Position numbers and translations under genes: made by a program. Of a stretch of 27,205 nt of DNA, positions 1 through 7,586 are shown in pieces. The notes beneath the pieces are model-generated. The model ran no database searches and was not told where the DNA came from. It saw nothing but the letters and a program-made list of their open reading frames with translations. The DNA is from an uncultured bacterium (GTDB taxonomy: Bacteria; Bacteroidota; Bacteroidia; Chitinophagales; CAIOSU01): positions 1 through 27,205 of the forward strand of contig CAIOSU010000278.1 in NCBI GenBank assembly GCA_903861055.1, written 5' to 3'. The first letter of the stretch is position 1. Each line of letters begins with the position of its first letter.

Positions 1-372
1 GGCAAGTGTTTTGGCTGCAATCAAACGGTTAGGTTGGAAATCTTCGGCTAGCATACTCGATGATACATCCAGTGCCATTACCAAATCGATACCTTCGGCC
101 GTAATGTTTTCTTCTTTTAGGTTGCTTTGTGGCCTAGCCAGTACTACAATAAGCAAGCAAAAAGTGAGAATGCGTAACAAGAACAGTACGCTTTTGAGCC
201 AACCTTTGTAGCCACCAGTGCTATCGCCAAAGCCTTGCAACGTAGACATGCGCAGCTCGGCATAGTGTTGGTTGTAGCGCCAAGCTTTCCATACCATAAG
301 CAGCATGGGCAGTACCAGCAGGAAAAATGCCCGTGGCTGGGCAAACTCGATATGTTGCCAGTAACTAAACAT
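1..372 (-). CDS. batA: BatA-like von Willebrand factor A membrane protein (5' part only)
   Basis: The first 124 codons are visible; the gene runs off the left edge. The product opens with a membrane segment (about residues 15-30, FFLLVLPMLLMVWKAW), has a short positively charged stretch, a second membrane segment (about 60-80) and then the start of a VWA domain with the metal-site motif DVSSSM. This N-terminal double-TM plus VWA layout is that of BatA from the Bacteroidota aerotolerance operon. The ATG lies inside the end of the preceding gene (8-bp overlap), so the two are probably translationally coupled. BatA is thought to act at the inner membrane with BatB and a MoxR ATPase, but its biochemical role is not settled. 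Identity as BatA rather than BatB rests on its position, first after the DUF58 and membrane-anchor genes. Confidence 0.87.
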   Translation of the reverse strand, partial: MFSYWQHIEFAQPRAFFLLVLPMLLMVWKAWRYNQHYAELRMSTLQGFGDSTGGYKGWLKSVLFLLRILTFCLLIVVLARPQSNLKEENITAEGIDLVMALDVSSSMLAEDFQPNRLIAAKTLA

Positions 373-1336
373 GGGTACTATCGGGCTTAGTTTTATGCGT
401 TTGGTTTACAAACTCTTTGGCTATGCGCATGGCGTTCAAATGGTCGTCGGGCAAGGGTTGCACTTTGGCAAATTTGGCCAAATCGGCAAGGGTAAACATC
501 TCTTTTAGCTGGTCACGTTGCTTGGCAGGCAAATCCAGCTTATCTAGTTCGCTAAATATTTCATCGGTGGTCGATTCAACAGCTAAAAACCGGAACCGTG
601 CCTCTAGGTACTCGCGCATGGTATCGCTTATGCCCGAGTAATAGGTTTTTAAATCGCCTTGCTGCCATAGCTTCGCTCCTTCAATGGTCATTAATTTTTC
701 GAGGGCCATTTCGTGCGCGGGTTTTTTAGGCTTGGCGGCAGTTTTGGCAGCCATATCAACCCTACGGAACATGATGTAGAACAAGAATGCGATAAGGAAA
801 AGGGCAACGGCGCCACCTAAAATATGGTATTTGTATTCCCAAATACTGAACGGCGCATCAATGGGGTCTTTGAGGCCTTTAAATGCTTGAGTGGTATCAA
901 CGACAATGGTATTTACCTGCAACAATACGGGGTAGTTTTCCAGGGTTAACGGTGCCGTATCGGCAGGCGATTGGTACAAAAATTTGAACGGTGGGATGAT
1001 ATAGAAACCTGTATCCCAGGCGGTAACTTGCAGGGTAAGCTTTTGCTGCATAAATCCGCCAGTAAGCACTGTGTCTATTTTGCTCTTGTTAAGTACCTCT
1101 AAAACCCGACCACTATCTATTGGCAATTCTACATCGGTATTAGGCCAAAAGATAGTAACGTTAGGTTCGTGGTTTACTTGTAAAGTAAGCGTGGTGGGTT
1201 GGCCAATAAGTATCTCTTTTGGGGCAATGGTGGCTTCAACTTCTGGTTGGGCAACTGCATTGGCAGCAGCCATTAGCAATATGGCCAGCGCTAAAGGCTT
1301 TATCAACTTGTTTATGTTGTTCTGCATATTGCTCAT
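365..1336 (-). CDS. Bat-operon membrane-anchored protein (DUF4381/BatD-like)
   Basis: The product has 323 residues. An N-terminal signal peptide (about 1-29, ending ANAVAQ) is followed by a beta-rich periplasmic domain beginning VEATIAPKEILIGQPTTL, which resembles the immunoglobulin-like domains of BatD. A single membrane helix (about 172-190, GGAVALFLIAFLFYIMF) leads to a charged cytoplasmic tail with KPKKPAHEMALEKL and a helical region rich in Glu, Asp and Lys. This layout matches the hypothetical protein usually found between the DUF58 and BatA genes in Bacteroidota. The start ATG overlaps the DUF58 stop by 4 bp (ATGA), and the gene overlaps batA by 8 bp, so it is an internal operon member. 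Function is unknown; a scaffold linking the periplasm to the VWA/MoxR machinery is an inference. Confidence 0.8.
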   Translation of the reverse strand: MSNMQNNINKLIKPLALAILLMAAANAVAQPEVEATIAPKEILIGQPTTLTLQVNHEPNVTIFWPNTDVELPIDSGRVLEVLNKSKIDTVLTGGFMQQKLTLQVTAWDTGFYIIPPFKFLYQSPADTAPLTLENYPVLLQVNTIVVDTTQAFKGLKDPIDAPFSIWEYKYHILGGAVALFLIAFLFYIMFRRVDMAAKTAAKPKKPAHEMALEKLMTIEGAKLWQQGDLKTYYSGISDTMREYLEARFRFLAVESTTDEIFSELDKLDLPAKQRDQLKEMFTLADLAKFAKVQPLPDDHLNAMRIAKEFVNQTHKTKPDSTHV

Positions 1337-2199
1337 CCTCGTTTTCTAAAGAATTTTAGGAGTGGCAAAATATGGTCTTCGTTGGTACAGATGCTCACCA
1401 TGTCGGCACCGGCTTTCAAAAACGCGTTGCGCGCGTAGAGACGGTTCTCTTCGAACCATTTGGCTTGTTTGACACGGATGGCTTTGCTCGAGAAATCTTC
1501 CCACTTCACTTGCTTGGTTTCAGGGTCGAGCACACGCACCAAACCCAGTGGTGGCAGGTCTTTTTCCCATAAATCATACACGTGTATACCGGCTACATCG
1601 TGCCTGCGGCGGGCTATGTTCAAGGCATCTTGGTAGCCCCTGTCAATGAAATCGGAGAGCACGAAAACGATGGCTTTTTTCTTCATTACATTGTTCAAGT
1701 AGCGCAGTGCTTCGCCCAAATTGGTTCCACTTTGGGTAGGTTCTAGCTCTATCAGCTCGCGAATGATGCGCAATATGTGGCTGCGGCCTTTCTTGGGAGG
1801 AATGAACTTCTCTACCTTATCGCTAAAGAAAATTACCCCAACCTTATCGTTGTTGTTAATGGCCGAAAACGAAAGAATGGCGCTCACCTCGGTTATCAGG
1901 TCGCGCTTAAAGCGGCCCGTGGTGCCAAACAACGACGATTCGCTGATGTCGATAACCAACATTACCGTTAGTTCTCGTTCTTCTTCAAACACCTTTACAT
2001 ACGGGTGGTTGAGGCGGGCCGTTACGTTCCAATCTATGGTACGTACATCGTCGCCAAATTGGTACTCGCGTACCTCGCTAAACGACATGCCCTTGCCTTT
2101 AAAAGCAGTATGGTACTCTCCCGAAAATAGGTGATTGCTCAGCCCTTTCGAGCGGATTTCAATCTTTCTTACCTTTTTTAGGAGTTCTTTTGTTTCCAT
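1333..2199 (-). CDS. DUF58 domain-containing protein (VWA-like)
   Basis: The product has 288 residues and no signal peptide or membrane helix. It contains the DUF58 signature FGDDVRTIDWNVTARL (about residues 48-63), followed by a VWA-like core with VMLVIDISESS, in which the DxSxS metal-binding pattern is retained. These proteins are almost always encoded next to MoxR ATPases and are thought to be their partners or substrates. The gene is second in the moxR operon, 261 bp after moxR. It has its own upstream gap, so a secondary promoter is possible. It ends in a 4-bp overlap with the next gene. Confidence 0.9.
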   Translation of the reverse strand: METKELLKKVRKIEIRSKGLSNHLFSGEYHTAFKGKGMSFSEVREYQFGDDVRTIDWNVTARLNHPYVKVFEEERELTVMLVIDISESSLFGTTGRFKRDLITEVSAILSFSAINNNDKVGVIFFSDKVEKFIPPKKGRSHILRIIRELIELEPTQSGTNLGEALRYLNNVMKKKAIVFVLSDFIDRGYQDALNIARRRHDVAGIHVYDLWEKDLPPLGLVRVLDPETKQVKWEDFSSKAIRVKQAKWFEENRLYARNAFLKAGADMVSICTNEDHILPLLKFFRKRG

Positions 2200-2233
2200 T
2201 TTGGTTGGTGGCCGATAATCTGAGGATATGCCG

Positions 2234-2262
2234 CCATGGTTCGGCTCCGCTCACCATGACAC
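2234..2262. repeat. Short inverted repeat between moxR and the DUF58 gene
   Basis: CATGGT at the left and ACCATG at the right flank a TCGGCTCCGCTC core, giving an imperfect hairpin. The core resembles a short intergenic repeat that I recall as widespread in Bacteroidota genomes. Its position upstream of the DUF58 gene inside the operon suggests an inserted repeat rather than an operator. Confidence 0.45.
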
Positions 2263-2355
2263 CTTGTTTACTGCTTAAATAAAGCGTAAGGTGTTTCTTA
2301 CAACTTTTGATTACTCCTGTTCGGTTATTGCTAATTTAATTCTCGTCCGAACAAC

Positions 2356-2396
2356 CCCCACCCCAACACCCCCCAAAAAGGGGGAGGAGCTACCGT
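2356..2396. repeat. C-rich/G-rich inverted repeat (CCCCCC-A5-GGGGG)
   Basis: A C-rich tract with CCCCACCCC leads into CCCCCC, AAAAA, GGGGGAGG, which can fold as a short, very GC-rich hairpin inside AT-rich spacer. The CCCC(T/A)CC-type arms resemble those of the repeat at 12713-12754, so both may belong to one family. Confidence 0.4.
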
Positions 2397-2414
2397 GTTA
2401 TGGGCAACTCTTCA

Positions 2415-2462
2415 TTTTCAAATTTTCAAATTAGCACATCAGCACATCAGCACATTGAAATC
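2415..2462. repeat. Octanucleotide-period island next to the moxR stop
   Basis: Six consecutive 8-bp units: TTTTCAAA twice, then TTAGCACA, TCAGCACA twice and TTGAAATC. The island runs into the moxR stop codon (complement of 2461-2463). It belongs to the same class of short-period intergenic islands as those listed elsewhere in the window, but with an 8-bp period. Confidence 0.7.
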
Positions 2463-3462
2463 AAGGCACCTCCACTTTATTCAATATCTCGCTAATAATC
2501 ATTTCACTGGTGATGTTTTCGGCCTCGGCTTCGTAGGTAATGCCAACACGGTGGCGCATTACGTCGTAGCATACCGCCTTTACATCTTCAGGTATTACAT
2601 AGCCCCTGCGCTTAATAAAGGCATAAGCTTTGGCAGCCAATGCTAGGTTAATGCTTGCCCTTGGCGAACCACCATAGCTAATCAATGGCTTCAGTTTGCC
2701 TAAACCATATTTATCAGGGTTTCGGGTAGCAAACACGATATCTAATATGTAAGCTTCAATTTTTTCGTCCATGTACACCATGCGCACCAATTCGCGGGCC
2801 CTTAATATCTCTTCAGGCGACACTACTGGCTGAATGTTTACGCGCTCTTGGTTTACGTTTTGCCGCATAATCATACGCTCTTCTTCTTTGCTTGGGTAAG
2901 TTACCACTACCTTCAACATAAAACGATCGACCTGTGCTTCTGGTAGTGGGTAAGTTCCCTCTTGCTCAATTGGGTTTTGGGTGGCCAATACCAAGAATGG
3001 ACTCTCCAATGGATGGGTTTGCTGTCCAATGGTTACCTGGCGCTCTTGCATGGCCTCAAGTAAGGCACTTTGTACCTTGGCTGGGGCACGGTTTATCTCA
3101 TCGGCCAGCACAAAGTTGGCAAATATAGGTCCGCGCCTTACGGTAAAGTCGTTTTTGGCCTGATTGTATATCATGGTACCTATCAAATCGGCAGGCAACA
3201 AATCAGGTGTAAACTGTATGCGGCTAAACTTTACATCAATGGCTTTTGATAGCGAGGTAATGGCTAAGGTTTTAGCCAAGCCAGGTACACCCTCAAGCAA
3301 AATATGCCCTTGCCCCAATAAGGCGAGTAGCAGGCGCTCAACCATATATTTTTGGCCAATAATGGCTTTGCCCAGTTCCACCTGTATCAATTCGATGAAA
3401 GCACTTTCGGCTTGTATCTTTTCGTTCAAGGCTCTAATATCGGTATGCGCAGTTGGTTCCAT
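2461..3462 (-). CDS. moxR: MoxR family AAA+ ATPase
   Basis: The product has 333 residues, the usual length for the family. The Walker A motif GVPGLAKT is at residues 58-65 and the Walker B VLADE at about 118-122, followed by the sensor-1 region LATQNPIEQEGTYPLPEAQ that is typical of MoxR. The C-terminal lid domain (about 230-333) is present. MoxR ATPases are thought to act as chaperone-like factors that activate partner proteins carrying VWA domains. Here those partners are encoded directly downstream (DUF58 and BatA), which is the standard operon order in Bacteroidota. The gene is first in the operon and has a TATTTTTG promoter element upstream. Confidence 0.95.
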   Translation of the reverse strand: MEPTAHTDIRALNEKIQAESAFIELIQVELGKAIIGQKYMVERLLLALLGQGHILLEGVPGLAKTLAITSLSKAIDVKFSRIQFTPDLLPADLIGTMIYNQAKNDFTVRRGPIFANFVLADEINRAPAKVQSALLEAMQERQVTIGQQTHPLESPFLVLATQNPIEQEGTYPLPEAQVDRFMLKVVVTYPSKEEERMIMRQNVNQERVNIQPVVSPEEILRARELVRMVYMDEKIEAYILDIVFATRNPDKYGLGKLKPLISYGGSPRASINLALAAKAYAFIKRRGYVIPEDVKAVCYDVMRHRVGITYEAEAENITSEMIISEILNKVEVP

Positions 3463-3498
3463 TTGCTATGCGATTAATGTTGCTATAATTCAGTTGTG

Positions 3499-3506
3499 CA
3501 AAAATA
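3499..3506 (-). promoter_or_regulatory. Bacteroidota -7 element of moxR
   Basis: On the minus strand this reads TATTTTTG, an exact match to TAnnTTTG. It lies 36 bp upstream of the moxR ATG. A clear -33 TTTG at the usual distance is not visible, only AT-rich sequence. Confidence 0.55.
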
Positions 3507-3784
3507 AAGAGCTCAAAAAAATATACCCGTTAAAATTTGTTAAGCCTTATTGACCTTTTTTAAACTGCCTAGCAGGCAAGTAAAATTGGCTAATTCTAGC
3601 TTTAGGCACTTAAAGATATAAAAACAATACGCAGGGCTGCGAAACGGCTGCTAATTATTATAAACGGTGGGTGCAAAGTGTATAGTTGTATAGTCGATGG
3701 AAGTGATTTAAGGCAAGACTTTTATTTTTAATTTGACCGTTAAAGGCAGCTTGAACGTTTCGCATCTTATTGTGGTTTAGCTAA

Positions 3785-3833
3785 TTCGCACTTCATAAAT
3801 ACCATTTACACCTCGTAAATCGTACTTCGTACA
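3785..3833. repeat. Heptanucleotide-period island upstream of rlmN
   Basis: Seven 7-bp units in register, the clearest being TCGTAAA, TCGTACT and TCGTACA at the right end. The island lies immediately upstream of the rlmN -7 element and covers the place where a -33 element would sit. Confidence 0.7.
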
Positions 3834-3843
3834 TAAACCAGCG

Positions 3844-3851
3844 TATCTTTG
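3844..3851 (+). promoter_or_regulatory. Bacteroidota -7 element of rlmN
   Basis: TATCTTTG, a perfect TAnnTTTG, ends only 4 bp before the rlmN ATG. With normal spacing transcription would start at or near the A of the start codon, so the mRNA is predicted to be leaderless. Confidence 0.6.
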
Positions 3852-3855
3852 CACC

Positions 3856-4896
3856 ATGCCTACAGTCGATATCCGTAAAATGAATGCCGAGCAACTTAAG
3901 AATGCGATGGTAAAATTGGGTGAAAAGCCCTTTCGCGCCAAGCAAGTGTATGAGTGGCTCTGGAAACGCTCCGCTACTACGTTTGAGGATATGACTAACT
4001 TGAGCAAAGAGCTGCGCACCAAGCTGGAAGCGGAGTTTATGATACGTACCATGACCGAGGATGTGGTGCAAGAGAGCAAGGATGGCACCATCAAAATTCG
4101 CTACAAACTGCACGATGGGCACATGATTGAAGGGGTGCTTATTCCTACTGAGGATAGGGTAACGGCCTGTGTATCGAGCCAGGTGGGCTGTAGCCTAAGT
4201 TGTAAGTTTTGCGCTACGGGTTTTATGGGTCGCCTGCGTAACCTTGACCCAGCAGAAATTTACGACCAGGTGGTGCTTCTCAATCGTACTTCGTTGCGCT
4301 CGTATGGCATTGGCCTTACCAATGTAGTATTTATGGGTATGGGTGAGCCGCTATTGAACTATGCCAACGTAATGCAAGGCATCGACCATATTATATCACC
4401 CGAGGGGTTACATATGGCCGCTAAGCGCATAACCGTTAGCACTGCCGGAATAGCCAAAATGATTGTGAAAATGGGTGATGACGGTGCGAGGGTAAATTTG
4501 GCCCTATCGCTTCACGCGGCCAATGATGCCAAGCGCAATACCATTATGGCCATTAACGAGACCAATAACTTGAACGCTTTGGTTGAGGCCCTGAATTATT
4601 TCTATGAAAAAACGGCTGGGCGCATTACGTTTGAGTATATTCTGTTCGATAAATTTAACGATAGCCGCGCCGATGCCGAGGAACTTGTGAAGCTTTGCCG
4701 CAAAGTACCGGGCGCTAGGGTAAATATTATTGAATACAACAACGTGGACAAAGTGCCTTTCACCAAAACCGATGAAGACCGACGCGAAGACTTCATTAAC
4801 TTCTTGAATCGCAACGACGTGGTAGCCAAAGTTCGCCTGAGCCGTGGTAAAGATATTGATGCCGCCTGCGGCCAATTGGCGAATAAAGCAAAGTAG
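3856..4896 (+). CDS. rlmN: Dual-specificity RNA methyltransferase RlmN (23S rRNA A2503 / tRNA A37)
   Basis: The product has 346 residues, normal for RlmN. It contains the radical-SAM cluster motif CSLSCKFC (Cys112, Cys116, Cys119) followed by ATGFMGRLRNL, the GMGEPLLNY motif, and a C-terminal cysteine near residue 339 (DAACGQLA) matching the cysteine used in the methyl-transfer cycle. RlmN makes 2-methyladenosine at 23S rRNA A2503 and at position 37 of some tRNAs, using two SAM molecules. The ATG directly after the TATCTTTG element is the only good start, and no Shine-Dalgarno sequence is visible. It is a single-gene unit; a heptanucleotide island begins 3 bp after its stop. Confidence 0.97.
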   Translation: MPTVDIRKMNAEQLKNAMVKLGEKPFRAKQVYEWLWKRSATTFEDMTNLSKELRTKLEAEFMIRTMTEDVVQESKDGTIKIRYKLHDGHMIEGVLIPTEDRVTACVSSQVGCSLSCKFCATGFMGRLRNLDPAEIYDQVVLLNRTSLRSYGIGLTNVVFMGMGEPLLNYANVMQGIDHIISPEGLHMAAKRITVSTAGIAKMIVKMGDDGARVNLALSLHAANDAKRNTIMAINETNNLNALVEALNYFYEKTAGRITFEYILFDKFNDSRADAEELVKLCRKVPGARVNIIEYNNVDKVPFTKTDEDRREDFINFLNRNDVVAKVRLSRGKDIDAACGQLANKAK

Positions 4897-4898
4897 TC

Positions 4899-4940
4899 TA
4901 GTAACTAGTTGTTAGTGAATAGTGACTAGCCGTTACCTCT
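4899..4940. repeat. Heptanucleotide-period island after rlmN
   Basis: Six 7-bp units beginning 3 bp after the rlmN stop. Four of them start with TAGT (for example TAGTAAC and TAGTGAA), then TAGCCGT. The register is exact across 42 bp. Confidence 0.75.
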
Positions 4941-4954
4941 ATGTTTTTCCCCGT

Positions 4955-5100
4955 TTGTCATCCCGATTTTGAGAGGGATCTTTTTGGGATAATGGGATAA
5001 TGTTCAATTACCCAAGCAATCACCGTTGGGTGGGTAGCAGTATTTGCAGGTTTTAGCTTTGAATCACAAAGGCCCCTCGCGGAAAAACTCGGGGTGACAA
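4955..5100. repeat. 146-bp MITE-like element with terminal inverted repeats
   Basis: The left end TTGTCATCCCGATTTT (4955-4970) matches the complement of the right end (5084-5100, TTGTCACCCCGAGTTTT) with one mismatch and one extra base. The interior encodes nothing convincing. The GTCATCCCGA end resembles an intergenic repeat family I recall from Sphingobacteriales-type genomes. It lies between the convergent rlmN and pyk genes. Confidence 0.65.
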
Positions 5101-5139
5101 GTGTTTTATGAGGGGCCCAACGTGGTATAATACTTTTAG

Positions 5140-5158
5140 CATAGGGCATCGCCCTATG
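5140..5158. repeat. REP-like palindrome, possible relic of the 149-bp repeat
   Basis: CATAGGGC, ATC, GCCCTATG forms a perfect 8-bp stem. It is nearly the same palindrome as the one opening both copies of the tandem element at 20685-20982. It could also serve as a terminator for pyk on the minus strand, although no T-run follows. Confidence 0.55.
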
Positions 5159-5181
5159 TGCGATTTAAGTACACAACACAA

Positions 5182-5216
5182 TCGTAATTCGTAAATCTGA
5201 AATCGTAAATAATTTT
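5182..5216. repeat. Heptanucleotide-period island touching the pyk stop
   Basis: Units TCGTAAT, TCGTAAA, TCTGAAA, TCGTAAA and TAATTTT follow one another in exact 7-bp register and end in the pyk stop codon (complement of 5215-5217). Confidence 0.75.
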
Positions 5217-6642
5217 ACTCCACAATAGTAACTTTCACAAAATTGGCACGGCCTTGTTTGTGAAGGGGCATGGTACCTGTATTGATTACTACATCGCCTT
5301 TGGCAATTACGCTCTTGGTTTTAAGTATCTCAATTACATCAGTTACAGTTTGGTCGGTGCTTACTAGCTTATCGTAATAGAACGCGTGCACGCCCCACGA
5401 TATGCTCAGAATGTTCAACAAATCTTCATTGTCCGTAAAAATCATGATTTTGGCCTTCGGACGGAAGCTGCTCACCATAAAGGCTGTATAGCCCGAACGG
5501 GTCATGCCTATAATTACTTTGGCATCAACCGTTTCCGACATGCGAGCTGCACTATGGCAAATTGAATCGGAAATGTAGGTCTTAGATGACTTGTCGGGGC
5601 GCAGGTTTCGGTTGTATACCATGTCTTGCTCTTCAACGTAGCGCATTATGCGCATCATGCTTTCTACAACTTTTACAGGGTGCGCACCGGCTGCGGTTTC
5701 GCCGCTAAGCATCAAGGCATCGGCACCGTCAATCATATCGTTGGCCACATCGTTTATCTCCGCACGGGTAGGGCGGTTCATGGTTATCATGCTCTCCATA
5801 ATTTGGGTAGCAACCACCACAGGCTTGCTCGCCAACACGCAGCGGCGCACTATGTCTTTTTGTATTATCGGCATCCTTTCCATGGCTACCTCTACGCCCA
5901 AGTCGCCACGGGCAATCATAATGGCATCGGTAGCGGCTATTATTTCATCAATGCAAGTTAGCGCTTCGGGTTTTTCTATTTTGGCAATAATTCGGTGTTT
6001 CTTGTTATCGCCAATTAATTCTCGCAGTTCCAAAATATCATCGGCAGAGCGCACAAACGACATGGCAATCCAGTTGGCACCATTGGCCATCGCAAATTCC
6101 AAATCGCGCTTGTCTTTTTCGGTAATGGAAGGAATGGAAAGTTTGGTATCGGGCAGGTTAACACCTTTCTTATTCGATAGCACACCGCCTTGCAACACCT
6201 TCACTTTGGTAAGGTCTTTGCCGTTTGAGCTGATAACCTGCAACTCAACCTTGCCATCGTCAAGCAAGATTTTGTCGCCCGGTTGTGCATCGCGGGGCAG
6301 TTGCTCATAGTTAATGTAGAGTTGCTTTTCAGTGCTAATAACCTCAGTGCTTGTTATGGTTAGCTCATCGCCTTGGAAAATCTCGATATGGTTATCCTTA
6401 ACCATACCGATTCTGATTTTAGGGCCTTGCAAATCGGCCAAGATGCCAATATTGAGTTTATATACCCTGTTTATTTTGTGTATGTGCTCAAATACCAGTT
6501 TGTGCTGATCGTGCGTGCCGTGCGAAAAGTTGAAGCGAAACAAGTTTACACCTGTTTTCACTAACTCAAGCAATATTTCGTAAGTGTTGGAAGATGGGCC
6601 AACGGTGGCAATTATTTTGGTTCTGTTGTAATTTGGTATCAT
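5215..6642 (-). CDS. pyk: Pyruvate kinase
   Basis: The product has 475 residues, the full length of a bacterial pyruvate kinase. It carries the nucleotide- and substrate-site motifs RFNFSHGTHDQH near the N-terminus, IAKIEKPEA (catalytic Lys/Glu region), IARGDLGVE, and MLSGETAAGAHPVKVVE. The C-terminal regulatory domain is present (about 350-475). It transfers phosphate from phosphoenolpyruvate to ADP in the last step of glycolysis. The start overlaps the stop of the IPExxxVDY gene by 4 bp, so the two form an operon. That pairing is, as I recall, conserved across Bacteroidota. Confidence 0.97.
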   Translation of the reverse strand: MIPNYNRTKIIATVGPSSNTYEILLELVKTGVNLFRFNFSHGTHDQHKLVFEHIHKINRVYKLNIGILADLQGPKIRIGMVKDNHIEIFQGDELTITSTEVISTEKQLYINYEQLPRDAQPGDKILLDDGKVELQVISSNGKDLTKVKVLQGGVLSNKKGVNLPDTKLSIPSITEKDKRDLEFAMANGANWIAMSFVRSADDILELRELIGDNKKHRIIAKIEKPEALTCIDEIIAATDAIMIARGDLGVEVAMERMPIIQKDIVRRCVLASKPVVVATQIMESMITMNRPTRAEINDVANDMIDGADALMLSGETAAGAHPVKVVESMMRIMRYVEEQDMVYNRNLRPDKSSKTYISDSICHSAARMSETVDAKVIIGMTRSGYTAFMVSSFRPKAKIMIFTDNEDLLNILSISWGVHAFYYDKLVSTDQTVTDVIEILKTKSVIAKGDVVINTGTMPLHKQGRANFVKVTIVE

Positions 6643-7094
6643 TCGAAAATGAGGTTTTTCTTTGAACGTAATTCATTTGGGTTTACCGCAAATACAGCTT
6701 GTATAAGCGGTAGGCTTTTTAAGGTAGTGATAATGCGTTCTTTCTCTATCGCTGCATTGGTGCCATCCACCAAAAATAAATGGTCAACTTGTTCTAGTTC
6801 AGGCACTAAATTCTTACCAAGGTACTTGTTATTAATGAAATGGAACTGAAGCCAGTTGAGTTCGTCGTTATACGAATATCGATTGAACAAGGTCTTTTGC
6901 TTTCCCCTGCCTCCTAGCAGCGGCACCTCTTCTTTCCATTCTAGCTGATAACTAAGGTGGTGGTTTAGCAGCCAGCAAATACGATAATCGCGGATGGGCG
7001 AAACGATAGAAATAAGCTCAAAAGAGCATTCTGGCTCCCATTCCAGCGTTAAACCTTTCTTTGCCAAAGCCTCGAATAATTTGGTGTATCTCAA
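6639..7094 (-). CDS. IPExxxVDY family protein
   Basis: The product has 151 residues and no signal peptide or membrane helix. The family is named for a C-terminal motif, present here as VPELEQVDHLFLVDG, with conservative changes I to V and Y to H. The family is restricted to Bacteroidota and is typically encoded immediately upstream of pyk; here it overlaps pyk by 4 bp. No biochemical function is known to me. The context suggests a link with central carbon metabolism or simply shared expression with pyk. Confidence 0.85.
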   Translation of the reverse strand: MRYTKLFEALAKKGLTLEWEPECSFELISIVSPIRDYRICWLLNHHLSYQLEWKEEVPLLGGRGKQKTLFNRYSYNDELNWLQFHFINNKYLGKNLVPELEQVDHLFLVDGTNAAIEKERIITTLKSLPLIQAVFAVNPNELRSKKNLIFE

Positions 7095-7207
7095 AGGTAC
7101 AAAGAACGGATGACAGATAGTAAATGCATATTACAGAGTAATAAAACAACCGATAACTAGAATATCTTAAACTGTGACAGTGAATAGAGCTCCTCTTGTC
7201 CTTTTCT

Positions 7208-7235
7208 GCACGCTGCTGACTGCTGCCTGTGGACT
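7208..7235. repeat. Weak heptanucleotide-period island between the IPExxxVDY gene and acpP
   Basis: Four 7-bp units in register, among them GCTGACT, GCTGCCT and GTGGACT. It is weaker than the other islands and could be partly chance. The rest of the 243-bp gap shows no gene; the acpP promoter is at its right end. Confidence 0.4.
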
Positions 7236-7259
7236 CCTTATCAATTAAAAAAACCAAAA

Positions 7260-7292
7260 TTTGGTTATGTGGGGGTAAAAGGATTATTTTTG
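7260..7292 (+). promoter_or_regulatory. acpP-fabF promoter
   Basis: TTTG at 7260-7263 and TATTTTTG at 7285-7292 are separated by 21 bp, a close match to the Bacteroidota -33/-7 consensus. It predicts a leader of about 38 nt. An AGGAGA sequence at 7308-7313 lies too far (24 nt) from the acpP ATG for a normal ribosome binding site, and the A-rich run just before the ATG is more likely used. Confidence 0.6.
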
Positions 7293-7337
7293 CTCCATAA
7301 ATTCATTAGGAGACAGACCTAAAAAAAACACCCGACC

Positions 7338-7577
7338 ATGTCTGACATTTCAGCACGAGTTAAGAAAATTATAGTTGATAAATTAGGCGTTGACGAAAGC
7401 GAAGTAACACCAGAGGCTAGCTTCAATAACGATTTGGGCGCCGACTCACTTGATGTGGTGGAATTGATCATGGAATTCGAAAAAGAATTCAATATCTCTA
7501 TTCCCGACGAACAAGCTGAAACTATTACCACAGTTGGCCAAGCAGTAGCCTACTTGGAAGAGCAGCTTAAAAACTAA
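7338..7577 (+). CDS. acpP: Acyl carrier protein
   Basis: The product has 79 residues and is acidic. The phosphopantetheine attachment site is Ser37 in GADSLDVVEL. ACP carries the growing acyl chain during fatty acid synthesis and is activated by a holo-ACP synthase encoded elsewhere. fabF follows after 9 bp and is clearly co-transcribed, the standard pairing of carrier and condensing enzyme. Confidence 0.98.
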   Translation: MSDISARVKKIIVDKLGVDESEVTPEASFNNDLGADSLDVVELIMEFEKEFNISIPDEQAETITTVGQAVAYLEEQLKN

Positions 7578-7586
7578 AAAGCGCGC

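Larger units (their letters stand above)
3463..3855. other. Intergenic region between divergent moxR and rlmN
   Basis: This 393-bp AT-rich gap separates two divergent genes. It holds the moxR promoter element at its left end, and a heptanucleotide island and the rlmN promoter element at its right end. The middle (about 3540-3780) shows no open reading frame, RNA fold or strong repeat that I can support. Confidence 0.6.

Noticed and set aside
4504..4875. 123-residue frame antisense to rlmN
   Set aside because: It is a shadow of the highly conserved C-terminal part of RlmN.
5648..6310. 220-residue frame antisense to pyk
   Set aside because: It lies wholly within the conserved pyruvate kinase gene and its composition (Ser/Ala/Ile-rich) is that of a shadow frame.
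7018..7257. 79-residue minus-strand frame upstream of the IPExxxVDY gene
   Set aside because: It overlaps the true gene start and the acpP promoter region, and has no recognisable features.
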